The notes under the pieces: model-generated
Seen by the model: only the letters and a program-made list of their open reading frames with translations
Databases searched by the model: none
What the model was told of the DNA's origin: nothing
Origin: a virus
Reading direction: 5' to 3' (one strand)
IMG/VR virus record: IMGVR_UViG_3300025585_000169
Coordinates: 1-23,652 of that record
DNA: 23,652 nt
Translations under genes and position numbers: made by a program
In this document: in pieces, positions 1-8,404 of the stretch
How positions within the stretch are numbered: the first letter of the stretch is position 1
Layout: every line of letters begins with the position of its first letter

Positions 1-2
1 AG

Positions 3-833
3 CGTGATCTGAATACCACCGATGACGCTGGTTTGGTTGGTCAGAACTTCCGTCCTGACGCTTTTGTGGATGCCCTGCGTAACGCTTCGAGCGTGATGCA
101 AGCTGGTGCCACGATGCTGACTGGTCTGCAAGGCAACGTCAAAATCCCGAAGAAGTCTGCTACTTCGTCCGGCGGTTGGTTTGCTGAAGGCTCTGCTGCC
201 AGCGAGAGCGAGGCTACTTTCACCTCGATCACCATGTCTCCGAAGACTGTTGGCGCATTCACCGATGTGACCCGCAATCTGATGATGCAAGGTTCGCCCG
301 ATGTTGAAAGCCTGATTCGCAATGACTTGGCTGCATCCCTGGCAATCGCCATTGACTTGGGCGCTCTGAGTGGTTCGGGTTCGTCTGGTCAACCGACCGG
401 CATTCGTGCTACCTCTGGCATCAACACCAAAGACTTCGCCGCAACGAACCCCACGTTCGCCGAAATCGTTGGCATGGAAACCGAAGTTGCAGCCGACAAC
501 GCTCTGCGCGGCAATCTGGCTTACATCATCAACGCTGCTATGGCTGGCGCTCTCAAGACTACCGCTAAGGACAGCGGCTCTGGTCTGTTTGTGCTGCAAA
601 ACGGCGAGATGAACGGCTATCGCACCATCGTGTCGAACCAAGCCGCAACCGGCGATGCTTACTTCGGTAACTTTGCCGACCTGCTGATCGGTATGTGGGG
701 CGGTCTGGATATTCTGGTTGACCCCTACACCTCCAGCACCACCGGCACGGTTCGTATCGTTGCAATGCAGTCTGTTGACGTTGCAGTGCGTCACGCTGTG
801 TCGTTCTGCTTGGGTGATGCGGACATCGCCTAA
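3..833 (+). CDS. Major capsid protein, HK97 fold (5' end cut by window)
   Basis: This is the C-terminal 276 residues of the protein that builds the icosahedral shell. The frame is open to base 3, so the true start lies outside the window; the TTG at 33 is not the start. The order of segments fits the HK97-type capsid family: a substrate-like stretch around KIPKKSATSSGGWFAEGS, a central helix with NDLAASLAIAIDLGALSG, the QPTGI segment, and a C-terminal P-domain/A-loop ending VAVRHAVSFCLGDADIA. These are family resemblances read by eye. The stop overlaps the next start as TAATG, so the next gene is probably translationally coupled. Its position directly before neck and tail genes supports the call. 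Confidence 0.88.
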   Translation, partial: RDLNTTDDAGLVGQNFRPDAFVDALRNASSVMQAGATMLTGLQGNVKIPKKSATSSGGWFAEGSAASESEATFTSITMSPKTVGAFTDVTRNLMMQGSPDVESLIRNDLAASLAIAIDLGALSGSGSSGQPTGIRATSGINTKDFAATNPTFAEIVGMETEVAADNALRGNLAYIINAAMAGALKTTAKDSGSGLFVLQNGEMNGYRTIVSNQAATGDAYFGNFADLLIGMWGGLDILVDPYTSSTTGTVRIVAMQSVDVAVRHAVSFCLGDADIA

Positions 834-1096
834 TGCTGACAACTGAGAAATTCTCTGGGGCTAGTGAATCTGGCTCCATGAAAATAGTCTTTCTCAGGGG
901 GACTATGACCAGTCTGGGCAATGCTCGGGCTGGTCATGTCCTTGAGTTGCCAAAGAGCGAGGCTCGCTTGATGATTAAGAACAATCGTGCAAGTGAGTTC
1001 GTAGAGATTGAGGTGGTGGAAGTTGATCGCTCGATTGGGCTTGAGACTTCAACTGAAAAACCTGTCCGTAGAGGACGCCCCAAAAAGGCTGAGTGA
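833..1096 (+). CDS. Small hypothetical protein after capsid gene, basic AT-hook-like tail
   Basis: 87 residues if translation starts at the ATG overlapping the capsid stop (TAATG). An internal ATG at 878 would give a shorter form beginning MKIVFLRG, and that is where the recognisable fold seems to begin. The middle (GHVLELPKSEARLMIKNNRA) resembles small proteins that follow capsid genes in many siphoviruses. The C-terminus is RRGRPKKAE, whose RGRP core matches the AT-hook minor-groove motif. That suggests contact with packaged DNA or a disordered tail, but it is only an inference from a few residues. Its stop overlaps the next start (TGATG). Function unknown; a structural or neck-assembly role is likely from position. 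Confidence 0.72.
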   Translation: MLTTEKFSGASESGSMKIVFLRGTMTSLGNARAGHVLELPKSEARLMIKNNRASEFVEIEVVEVDRSIGLETSTEKPVRRGRPKKAE

Positions 1097-1401
1097 TGGC
1101 TGTCGAAACCGCTGCTGATCGTTTGGTTATGTTGACTGATTTCGGTCAGTCTGTGACCTATACAGTACAAGGTGGATCGCCTGCCACGATAACGGCTATT
1201 TTTGACAACGACTTTTCTGAGATTTCTGCTGGTGGCGATGTTTCTTTTGCCATGCAGCAACCAAGATTGATGTGTCGCACCTCTGATGTTGTTAACTGCA
1301 CAGAGGGTGACACTTTTGTTGTTTCTGGTGTTACTTATTTATCCAGGATCGTTCAAGATGACGGTACTGGTATGACAATGATTGTTCTGGAACGTCAATG
1401 A
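1096..1401 (+). CDS. Head-tail joining / neck protein
   Basis: 101 residues starting at the ATG overlapping the previous stop; the GTG three bases upstream is in frame but less likely. The sequence is mostly beta-rich, with DFGQSVTYTVQGG near the start, a Cys-containing middle and VSGVTYLSRIVQDDGTGMTMIVLERQ at the end. This resembles the small lambda gpFII / Gifsy-2-type head-tail attachment family. Such proteins sit at the portal side of the head and form the surface that receives the tail. It lies between the capsid gene and the tail terminator, where this protein is normally encoded. The exact subfamily cannot be fixed by eye. Confidence 0.6.
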   Translation: MAVETAADRLVMLTDFGQSVTYTVQGGSPATITAIFDNDFSEISAGGDVSFAMQQPRLMCRTSDVVNCTEGDTFVVSGVTYLSRIVQDDGTGMTMIVLERQ

Positions 1402-1841
1402 GTCATTTAAGACAACTTATCAGAAACAACGTAGTTACCACCTTAACTGGGTTAACTACAACTGCCGGACGTATATATCGCTCTAGGATTTATCCTTTGG
1501 AGCAATCAAAACTGCCAGGGCTTTGCATATTCACTCGAAGCGAATCGACCGAATATGTAACGATAAGCCCACCTCGACGTCAGCAAAGAACATTAACTCT
1601 TGCTGTTGAAATATATGCAGCAGGTACATCTAATTTGGATAACACATTAGATACAATATGCAAAGAAGTTGAAGAAGCGCTGTACACTGATTTGACAAGA
1701 GGTGGATACGCTAAAGACACGCAGGTTATTGCATTTGAGGCTGACTTTGATGGCAGCGGAGAGCAACCTGTCGGCGTTGGACGTTTAACGGTTCAGATTT
1801 TGTATTCTGACCGAGAAAATGAAGTTGAAACCGCCGCATAA
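1398..1841 (+). CDS. Tail terminator (gpU-like minor tail protein)
   Basis: 147 residues, starting at an ATG that overlaps the previous stop by four bases (ATGA). The N-terminus (MSHLRQLIRNNVVTTLTGLT) is a helix-plus-turn typical of tail completion proteins. It is followed by LPGLCIFTR, then QRTLTLAVEIYAAG, and a C-terminal strand VGVGRLTVQILY. In the gpU/tail terminator family such a protein caps the tail tube, stops its polymerisation and joins it to the head. Length and position, just before the tail tube gene, fit that role. The assignment is by resemblance, not by an invariant motif. Confidence 0.68.
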   Translation: MSHLRQLIRNNVVTTLTGLTTTAGRIYRSRIYPLEQSKLPGLCIFTRSESTEYVTISPPRRQQRTLTLAVEIYAAGTSNLDNTLDTICKEVEEALYTDLTRGGYAKDTQVIAFEADFDGSGEQPVGVGRLTVQILYSDRENEVETAA

Positions 1842-1874
1842 TGTGGCAAAATTAAACCTTGAAAGGGGTTAAAA

Positions 1875-2267
1875 ATGGCTAACCATACCGGCTCTGAAGG
1901 CACAGTCCACGTTGGCACTTCTGCCATCGCTGAGATTCGTTCGTATTCTGTCAGCGAGACTGCTGACACTATCGAAGATACCTCGATGGGCGACACCAGC
2001 CGCACCTATAAATCGTCTTTGAAGAGCTTTACCGGCTCTGTGGACGTTTATTGGGACGAGACTGATACCACGGGTCAGGGCGCTCTGACTGTTGGCTCTG
2101 AAGTCACGATCAAGTTCTATCCTGAAGGCACGACCAGTGGCGACACCTACTATTCTGGTAGCGCGATTGTGACTGGCTTGACCATCAATGGTTCTTTCGA
2201 TGGCATGGTCGAGGCTTCGATCAATGTTCAGGGTACTGGTGCTTTGACTAAGAGTACCGCATCCTGA
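1875..2267 (+). CDS. Major tail protein (tail tube subunit)
   Basis: 130 residues, preceded by a good ribosome binding site (GAAAGGGG about 6 bases before the ATG), as expected for a highly expressed structural gene. The protein is rich in Gly, Thr and Ser and beta-strand prone. The segments GSEGTVHVG, ADTIEDTSMGDTSRTYK, FTGSVDVYWDETD and a C-terminal SFDGMVEASINVQGTGAL are typical of siphovirus tail tube proteins. Subunits stack as hexameric rings around the tape measure protein. Codon use here is more G/C-rich in third positions than in the flanking minor tail genes, resembling the capsid gene, which fits strong expression. The stop overlaps the next start (TGATG). Confidence 0.85.
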   Translation: MANHTGSEGTVHVGTSAIAEIRSYSVSETADTIEDTSMGDTSRTYKSSLKSFTGSVDVYWDETDTTGQGALTVGSEVTIKFYPEGTTSGDTYYSGSAIVTGLTINGSFDGMVEASINVQGTGALTKSTAS

Positions 2268-2602
2268 TGAAAGCTATTGATCTAGCAAAAAATCATTTCA
2301 AATCGCTCCACGTCAAGAAAATTGAGGTTCCTGAGTGGAGTGATGGCAAAAAGCCTTTTGTCATTTATGTGCAGCCATTTACCTTGAGGGATCAGGGTAA
2401 GCTGCAAATGGCAACCAAGAATAGTAACGAAAGTGAAGTTCTTGCAGAGCTGATTGTGATGAAAGCATTGGACGAAAAAGGTGAGAATCTTTTTACGATT
2501 GATGATAAAGTTGCTCTCAGGACTCAGGTTGATGCTAATGTAATCGCTAGAATTGCTGCGGAGATAATGACTCCGGCGGCATCGGAGATTGAAAAAAACT
2601 AA
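2267..2602 (+). CDS. Tail assembly chaperone, short form (gpG-like)
   Basis: 111 residues, ending in GAA AAA AAC TAA. In long-tailed siphoviruses this gene position, between tail tube and tape measure, encodes a chaperone that coats the tape measure protein and recruits tube subunits; it is absent from the virion. The sequence is helical in its second half (SEVLAELIVMKALDEKGEN, VDANVIARIAAEIM), as expected. The last two sense codons form a -1 slippery heptamer, so a fraction of ribosomes should make the longer form listed next. The start overlaps the tail tube stop as TGATG. Confidence 0.82.
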   Translation: MKAIDLAKNHFKSLHVKKIEVPEWSDGKKPFVIYVQPFTLRDQGKLQMATKNSNESEVLAELIVMKALDEKGENLFTIDDKVALRTQVDANVIARIAAEIMTPAASEIEKN

Positions 2603-2766
2603 CGCAGACTCCTGAACGTCAATTCAAGTTCTATCTTGCTGAAAAGTTGGGTAAAACAGTCCAAGAACTTGAAGACACAATGAGCGTTGAGGAGTTCATA
2701 GAATGGCAAGTATGGACTAAATTGCAAAACGACAGGGCTAAAAATGGCGCAAACAACAGAAGTTAA
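2267..2766 (+). CDS. Tail assembly chaperone, frameshifted long form (gpGT-like), -1 shift near 2599
   Basis: The -1 frame after the slippery site is open from 2599 to a TAA at 2764-2766. It adds 55 residues to give about 166 in total. The extra part reads FKFYLAEKLGKTVQELEDTM, then SVEEFIEWQVWTKLQNDRAK, which looks like the T domain of gpGT-type chaperones. The extension lacks its own plausible start and ribosome site, which argues for fusion rather than a separate gene. In lambda the T domain contacts tail tube subunits while G contacts the tape measure. The extension overlaps the start of the tape measure gene at 2744 by 23 bases. Confidence 0.8.
2593..2599 (+). other. Programmed -1 ribosomal frameshift site (A AAA AAC)
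   Basis: The heptamer A-AAA-AAC is in the correct phase: zero-frame codons AAA AAC followed at once by the TAA stop. It fits the X-XXY-YYZ rule, allowing both tRNAs to re-pair one base back. A stop directly after the site can promote slippage. I did not identify a strong downstream pseudoknot. Confidence 0.8.
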
Positions 2767-5011
2767 ATTTAAGTTGGGTGCGGAAGATCAGACAGCCCAA
2801 GCGTTTAATGCAATTCTTGATCGGCTAGATAGGGTCGATAAATCAGCACAGCAAGTAACTACGAGTTTCTCTGGAATTACTCGTATATTTGCTGGCTTTT
2901 CTTTTTATGCTATCTCAAAACAGCTAGGTTCTCTTGCTGATGAATTCACAAACGTCAGTGCGCGTTTATCTAACGTAACGCTTGACTCTGCGAACTTCGC
3001 AAAAGTCCAGCAAGACCTATTTAAGATTTCGCAAGACAACAGGGTTTCTTTTCAGCAAACCACTGACTTGTATAGTCAATTAGCTCGTGCGACTAGAGAT
3101 TTAAGAGTACCTCAAGCGGAGCTTTTGCGTCTTACCGATGGCATTGGTAAGGCTCTTATTGTTTCTGGTGCTTCTGGTCAATCTGCAAGTGCTGCATTGA
3201 TGCAGTTGGCGCAGGGTTTTTCTGCTGGTGTCTTGAGAGGTCAGGAATTTACCTCTGTTCAAGAACAAACGCCTCGCGTTCTCCAGGCTGTTGCACAAGG
3301 CTTAGGGCTTACGACTGGTCAACTTAAATTGTTGGCTGAAGAAGGCAAGCTCACCACGCAAGTGTTTATTGATGGCTTCAACAAAGGTCTTCCTGGCGTT
3401 GAGGCTGAATTCAAGAAGATGCCCTCTACTATTGGGCAAGCTATCACTCAAGTTGCTAACTCGACATTCATGTTGGTTGGCACGATTGATAAGCTGACTG
3501 GCACAAGCCCAATGATTGCATCTTGGGTTAAATCATTCTCTAACGGAATTGATTTTCTTAATCAAAAGATAGTTGATTTCAAGCCTATCACGCAAGCCAC
3601 TGTTGACATGGTTCAAGCAAAAGATGAGCTTGACAAGTTGCGTGCGATGAAGGGAATTGGTCCTGAGCCTATTCGTCAAATGTATGACGAAAAGATTTTG
3701 CAGGCTGCAAAGAAGTTCGAAGAAGCTAGAGGACGATATTTAAAAGAACGCGCAAGCCAGGGCGAGGATCAAAGTCCTGCTGAAACGGCTCGTTTGCTTA
3801 CCTCTGGCAAGCCTGTAAAAATTGAAACTGAAGAAGAGAAAAAGGCGCGAGAAAAAGTTGCCAAGATGATCGAGGAGCTTCAGGACAAGACAAACGAAAT
3901 CCTTTATGGAAAACAAAAAGTCTTTCTTGATGAGGTCAGAAAACTTGGTGGTGAATCCGCTGTAAAAGCTGCACAAGAGCAATTTGATATTCAAAACGCA
4001 TATCAGGTTGCAAAAGACCGTGCGGCGATGAAGAACAAAGATTACGAAGCTGCTGACAAGGCGTTTCGTGATAACCAATTAGCCGCTCTTGAAGACAAGC
4101 GAAAAGAAGAAGAGAAAAATCAAAAAGCTCAAGATAAAGCAAATAACTATCTTGATGAATTCAAAGCTAATCTTGATGCGGTCAATGATCGTATCGCTTT
4201 GAAGAATGATGGAATCTTCAGAACAAATGAAGAGCTGTTGATTGAGAGTTCTCGTCTTGATTTGTCTGCAAAGCTCTATGAGACTATCCGCAAGGTCAAG
4301 AATCTTGACAATCTCACAGCAGATCAAAAATTGCTTAAAGAGCAAGAATTGACTGATGAGTACAACATTCAACTTGAGCGAATCAAAGAGATTGCAAAAC
4401 AGCGAAAGATTGACCAAGCTGACTTTATGAAGGGCGTTGGCATTGGTATCAAGAAATACCGCGATGAGATTGCCGATGTTTCCAATTTGATGGAAGACAG
4501 TGTTGTTGGCGCTCTAAGGGGTATTGAAGATGCTTTTGTTAAATTTGTAGAGACTGGAAAACTGAGCTTCAAAGGTCTTGCAAACGCAATCATTTCCGAT
4601 CTCATCAGAATCAATGTGCGTCAAAACATAATGACGCCTCTGAGTGCTGCACTTGGTGGTATGTTTGGCACGACATACGGTCAACTGACAACTGGGAGTG
4701 GAGTTGCAAATCAATTTAATCCTGATGTGAACTATCGAGCGATGGGTGGACCTGTGACTGCCGGTCAACCTTATATCGTTGGTGAGCAAGGTCCAGAATT
4801 GTTTATGCCTTCCAGCAGTGGGACAATCATTCCCAATGGTCAGTCTGGAAGCTCTGTTGTTGTTAACCAAACAATCAACGTCACCACTGGCGTACAGCAG
4901 ACGGTTCGCGCAGAGGTGATGAATATGCTTCCGCAAATTGCAAATGCTGCCAAATCCGCAGTGGCAGAGGCTAAACTTCGTGGTGGCTCCTTTGCCGCTG
5001 CAATGAGGTAA
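2744..5011 (+). CDS. Tape measure protein
   Basis: 755 residues, the largest tail protein here. The protein spans the tail lumen and sets tail length; at the commonly used 1.5 angstrom per residue this predicts a tail near 110 nm. Residues about 60-260 match the tape-measure N-terminal domain style (NRVSFQQTTDLYSQLARATR, LMQLAQGFSAGVLRGQEF, EFKKMPSTIGQAITQVANST). Residues about 300-570 are Lys/Glu-rich with long coiled-coil helices. Residues about 580-640 (VVGALRGIEDAFVKFVETGK, then LANAIISDLIRINVRQNI) match the lambda-type tape measure C-terminal domain. A Gly-rich tail with YIVGEQGPELFMPSSSG follows, a sequence seen at the end of many tape measures. The start overlaps the frameshifted chaperone reading frame. 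Confidence 0.92.
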   Translation: MAQTTEVKFKLGAEDQTAQAFNAILDRLDRVDKSAQQVTTSFSGITRIFAGFSFYAISKQLGSLADEFTNVSARLSNVTLDSANFAKVQQDLFKISQDNRVSFQQTTDLYSQLARATRDLRVPQAELLRLTDGIGKALIVSGASGQSASAALMQLAQGFSAGVLRGQEFTSVQEQTPRVLQAVAQGLGLTTGQLKLLAEEGKLTTQVFIDGFNKGLPGVEAEFKKMPSTIGQAITQVANSTFMLVGTIDKLTGTSPMIASWVKSFSNGIDFLNQKIVDFKPITQATVDMVQAKDELDKLRAMKGIGPEPIRQMYDEKILQAAKKFEEARGRYLKERASQGEDQSPAETARLLTSGKPVKIETEEEKKAREKVAKMIEELQDKTNEILYGKQKVFLDEVRKLGGESAVKAAQEQFDIQNAYQVAKDRAAMKNKDYEAADKAFRDNQLAALEDKRKEEEKNQKAQDKANNYLDEFKANLDAVNDRIALKNDGIFRTNEELLIESSRLDLSAKLYETIRKVKNLDNLTADQKLLKEQELTDEYNIQLERIKEIAKQRKIDQADFMKGVGIGIKKYRDEIADVSNLMEDSVVGALRGIEDAFVKFVETGKLSFKGLANAIISDLIRINVRQNIMTPLSAALGGMFGTTYGQLTTGSGVANQFNPDVNYRAMGGPVTAGQPYIVGEQGPELFMPSSSGTIIPNGQSGSSVVVNQTINVTTGVQQTVRAEVMNMLPQIANAAKSAVAEAKLRGGSFAAAMR

Positions 5012-5013
5012 TC

Positions 5014-5631
5014 ATGTCGATAAGTTACCCAGTTTCATTCCCGAATCTCGGGATTAAGAGCATGACAATCCGAGCGAGATCGGTTGTCGGGATTTCTTCT
5101 TCACCCTTCACTTTTCAGCAACAGGTCTACCAACACGCTGGACAAATGTGGGAGGCTGAAATCACCATGCCTCCGATGAAGCGTGAGGACGCCGAACAAC
5201 TTATTGCTTTCATGTTGAAGCTGAATGGAACTTATGGGACATTTACTCTGGGCGATCCACTTAATACTTCTCCTCGCGGCATCGGGACTGGGACTCCTTT
5301 GGTAAACGGAGGTTCTCAGACTGGAAATTCTCTCGTCACGGATGGCTGGACTGCCAACCAGACAGGAATTCTGAAAGCTGGTGACTGGATTCAATTAGGC
5401 TCAGGTTCTACCTCGCGGCTTTACAAGATTCTTTCTGACGCAAACTCAAACGGCTCAGGACAGGCTACGTTCGATATATGGCCAAATCTAAGGTCTAGCC
5501 CTGCGGATAACGCAACGATCACTGTAAGCTCTCCTAAGGGGCTTTGGAGGCTATCCTCCAACGATATGCCCTACACCATTGATGAGGCATCCTTCTACGG
5601 CATCACTTTGGCTTGCATGGAGGCTTTATGA
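5014..5631 (+). CDS. Tail-tip structural protein, probably distal tail type
   Basis: 205 residues, starting two bases after the tape measure stop. The N-terminal part (YPVSFPNLGIKSM, then FTFQQQVYQHAGQMWEAEIT) and the middle LKAGDWIQLGSGSTSRLYKI look like a conserved tail protein found after tape measure genes in many siphoviruses of proteobacteria. The C-terminal segment is a beta domain (DIWPNLRSSPADN). Position suggests the distal tail ring that connects the tube to the hub. I recognise the family but not a named motif, so the precise role is inferred from gene order. Confidence 0.6.
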   Translation: MSISYPVSFPNLGIKSMTIRARSVVGISSSPFTFQQQVYQHAGQMWEAEITMPPMKREDAEQLIAFMLKLNGTYGTFTLGDPLNTSPRGIGTGTPLVNGGSQTGNSLVTDGWTANQTGILKAGDWIQLGSGSTSRLYKILSDANSNGSGQATFDIWPNLRSSPADNATITVSSPKGLWRLSSNDMPYTIDEASFYGITLACMEAL

Positions 5632-6188
5632 GCCGAACCCTGACCACGGGCGTTATCTCTGCGATTGAGAGTTCCCAGGTTCGTCCCTTCTATCTGTATC
5701 AGGGTGAATTTATCTCTGGAACGGTGAGAGCCTGGAACGGAATTGGCGATCTTTCTTGGAACAGTCAAACGTGGGGTGGTCTTGGGTCTTTTTTGAGTTT
5801 TTCTCAGATCGAAGAAACATCGGACGTTAAAGCCGCTGGAATGACTGTGACTCTTAACGGAATGTTAAGCGCGAACATTTCTCTGGCTCTGCAAGACTGC
5901 CGACAAGGATATGACGGGAAAATCTATCTTGGGTTTTTCGACACATCGAATGCGATCATTTCCGATCCGTATCTGATTTTTCATGGTCGATTGGATACTG
6001 TATCGATTGACGAAGGCGCAGAGACTTCGGTGGTCACGCTTAACTATGAATCTCGTTTAATTGATCTTCAGAGGACAAGGGAAATTCGGTACACTGACCA
6101 AGAGCAACAGAGGATGTTTTCTGGTGACTTGGGGCTAGAATTCGTTGCTGATCTTCAGGATAAAACCTTGAACTGGGGCAGAGGATGA
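5628..6188 (+). CDS. Tail-tip / baseplate hub-like protein (DUF2163-like)
   Basis: 186 residues from the ATG at 5628, which overlaps the previous stop (ATGA) and has GGAGG four bases upstream; an in-frame TTG at 5613 is less likely. The order RPFYLYQGEF, RAWNGIGDLSWNSQTWGG, then FSQIEETSDVKAAGMTVTLN resembles the N-terminal part of hub proteins of the gene-transfer-agent type. It is followed by FHGRLDTVSIDEGAETSVVT and YESRLIDLQRTREIRYTDQE. It probably forms part of the ring between distal tail protein and the gpJ-like hub that follows with another ATGA overlap. The family name is from memory of the pattern. Confidence 0.6.
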   Translation: MSRTLTTGVISAIESSQVRPFYLYQGEFISGTVRAWNGIGDLSWNSQTWGGLGSFLSFSQIEETSDVKAAGMTVTLNGMLSANISLALQDCRQGYDGKIYLGFFDTSNAIISDPYLIFHGRLDTVSIDEGAETSVVTLNYESRLIDLQRTREIRYTDQEQQRMFSGDLGLEFVADLQDKTLNWGRG

Positions 6189-8404
6189 GTTTTCTCTCGG
6201 ACATTGTTAAAGTTGCCGCAGTTTATGCCGGAGTAAGCACTGGCGTTGCATGGTTTACAACCGGATTCGCTGGCGCTGGTGCTTTTTTGGGTGCTGCGGC
6301 TGGAACGGCTGGTGCTTTCTTTGCAAGATCATTTACTACCTCTTTGGTTCTCGGTGCGCTATCTCGTACTCTTGCGAAAGACCCTGAAGAAGTTATCACC
6401 TACCAAGACAAGACAGTCACCACAAAACAAGCAATATCTCCGAGAACAGTCATTTATGGTCAAACTCGCGTTGGTGGAACGATTGTTTACATGGAGACAA
6501 CCGAATCGAATAAATATCTTCATTTAGTCATTGCTTTTGCAGGGCATGAGGTTAGCGCATTTGATAACAATGGAACGGATGGCATTGTTTATTTCAATGA
6601 AGAATCTGTTTCTTACAGTTTGAGCACAGGTCTTGTATCGTCCGGTTCTTACTCTGGAAAAGCAAAGGTTCAAGTAAAACTTGGAACTGATAACCAAACA
6701 GTTTTCAGTGACCTTGACTCGGCATCTACTCTGTGGACATCTAACCATCGACTTCGCGGGATTGCTTGTGCATATATCCGGCTTGAGTACGATGCAAACG
6801 TCTATATGAATGGCATTCCGAATATCAGCTTTAAGATCAACGGGAAAAAGGTCTACGATCCTCGAACGGCTACGACTGTTTTTTCTCAGAATCCGGCGCT
6901 GTGCTTGGCTGACTATCTCTGTGACACGCGATATGGTCTTGGCGCTGATTACGCAACAGAGATTGACGAAACCGCGCTAACTGCTGCCGCGAATATCTGT
7001 GACCAGAACATCACTCTTGCCGCTGGTGGAACGGAAAAGCGCTACTCCTTAAACGGAACATTTGACACTTCCGTAGCTCCAGAGACTGTTATCTCAGATA
7101 TGCTTTCCGCAATGTCTGGAAAACTTGTCTTCACAAATGGCAAGTGGACGATTCTCGCCGGCGCATATAACTCGCCCTCTCTGACTTTTGACGAGGATGA
7201 TCTTCGCTCTGGTTTGAAGATTCAATCTCTTGTGTCTCGCAGGGAATTGTTCAATGGCGTTAAGGGAACCTTCACAAGCTCTCTTGATAACTACATTGCA
7301 TCAGATTTCCCACCTGTTATTTCTGACACATACATCGCACAAGACAACGATGAAGAAATAACAAAGAACATTCAACTCCCCTTCACTACATCTCCGTCTA
7401 TGGCTCAGAGGTTGGCGAAGATTGAACTTCTCAAGGCTCGACAACAGATCAGTCTTGTTTTGCCCCTGAAGTTGATTGGACTCAAGGCAAACGTTGGTGA
7501 CGTGATTTATGTGAGAAACACTCGGCTTGGATGGGTTGATAAAACCTTCGAGGTTGTCTCGTCTACTGTTGTTTTTGACAATGACGCCATTGGTGTTGAT
7601 TTGGAATTGAGAGAGACAAACGCAGATATTTATTATTGGAATAGTAGTGAAGAATCTGCCTATGATGCCTCGCCAAATACAAGCCTTCCGAATCCGTTTA
7701 CTGTTGGGTCGGCTACTAACTTTGCCTGGACACAAGACAAATTCTTTATCAACGGTTTAGGGTCACTTTCTTGGACTGCGCCGACTGATTCTTTGATTGC
7801 TTTTTATAAGCTAAGAATTGTCTCAAACGAATATGTTTCTTTCGGTCCTAAAACAGACGCTCAGATCGTTGATATTGATCGAGAAACCGCAGTTTATGGA
7901 ACCTCCTACACAATCACCGACTTGCCTTCGGGGTACTACACTGCTTACCTGACATCGGTGAATCAATTAGGCGTCTCTGGAAGTGCTGTAAGCCTCGCGG
8001 TTTATATCCCACCGCCTCCGATGATTCCGAGGGTGTCTGGTCTTGAACTTGATCTCGGATTAAATGGAGAGGCACATTCTCTTGAGTTCACCGGAAAAGA
8101 TGTCAAACTGAAGTGGCGTCATGCTGCTATCAACTCGTCATTTGAGATCAACGACGAGGAGCCGTATGGCGCTGATTCTGGGTTTCCTGATTGGTATCTC
8201 AAAGACTACCAAGTTGAAGTTTATAACTCCAGCGATGAGTTGTTAAGGCAAGAATTCACCCAGGACAACTCTTATATTTATTCTCTGGAAAAGAACCTAG
8301 AGGATGCAAAAAAACAAGGCGATTCTGTCTATCGCACGTTAAAATTCAAGGTATACGCTAGAGGGCGTCAAAACCAACTTTCTGACCAAGCGGCTATCCT
8401 ATGA
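6185..8404 (+). CDS. gpJ-like central tail hub / host-specificity protein
   Basis: 739 residues. Residues about 5-60 are strongly hydrophobic and Gly/Ala-rich (FTTGFAGAGAFLGAAAGTAG), resembling the gpI/gpK-like membrane-interacting segment fused ahead of hub domains in many phages. The central part (PRTVIYGQTRVGGTIVYMET, RLRGIACAYIRLEYDANVYM, NPALCLADYLCDTRYGLGAD) is the characteristic Phage-tail_3 / gpJ hub region. Residues from about 510 onward are FN3-like strands. The product forms the tail tip, contacts the receptor and probably helps DNA pass the cell envelope. The chain ends SDQAAIL, where related hub proteins normally run straight on into another FN3 segment; that segment is the next gene. 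Confidence 0.85.
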   Translation: MSFLSDIVKVAAVYAGVSTGVAWFTTGFAGAGAFLGAAAGTAGAFFARSFTTSLVLGALSRTLAKDPEEVITYQDKTVTTKQAISPRTVIYGQTRVGGTIVYMETTESNKYLHLVIAFAGHEVSAFDNNGTDGIVYFNEESVSYSLSTGLVSSGSYSGKAKVQVKLGTDNQTVFSDLDSASTLWTSNHRLRGIACAYIRLEYDANVYMNGIPNISFKINGKKVYDPRTATTVFSQNPALCLADYLCDTRYGLGADYATEIDETALTAAANICDQNITLAAGGTEKRYSLNGTFDTSVAPETVISDMLSAMSGKLVFTNGKWTILAGAYNSPSLTFDEDDLRSGLKIQSLVSRRELFNGVKGTFTSSLDNYIASDFPPVISDTYIAQDNDEEITKNIQLPFTTSPSMAQRLAKIELLKARQQISLVLPLKLIGLKANVGDVIYVRNTRLGWVDKTFEVVSSTVVFDNDAIGVDLELRETNADIYYWNSSEESAYDASPNTSLPNPFTVGSATNFAWTQDKFFINGLGSLSWTAPTDSLIAFYKLRIVSNEYVSFGPKTDAQIVDIDRETAVYGTSYTITDLPSGYYTAYLTSVNQLGVSGSAVSLAVYIPPPPMIPRVSGLELDLGLNGEAHSLEFTGKDVKLKWRHAAINSSFEINDEEPYGADSGFPDWYLKDYQVEVYNSSDELLRQEFTQDNSYIYSLEKNLEDAKKQGDSVYRTLKFKVYARGRQNQLSDQAAIL

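Noticed and set aside
3740-4417. Phe/Leu-rich - strand frames opposite the tape measure gene
   Set aside because: They are antisense to the Lys/Glu-rich coiled-coil region, whose codons give hydrophobic residues in reverse; no ribosome sites or membrane-protein layout of their own.
7301-7735. 144-residue - strand frame opposite the hub gene
   Set aside because: Antisense to a clear gpJ-like protein, with no start signal and no recognisable motif.
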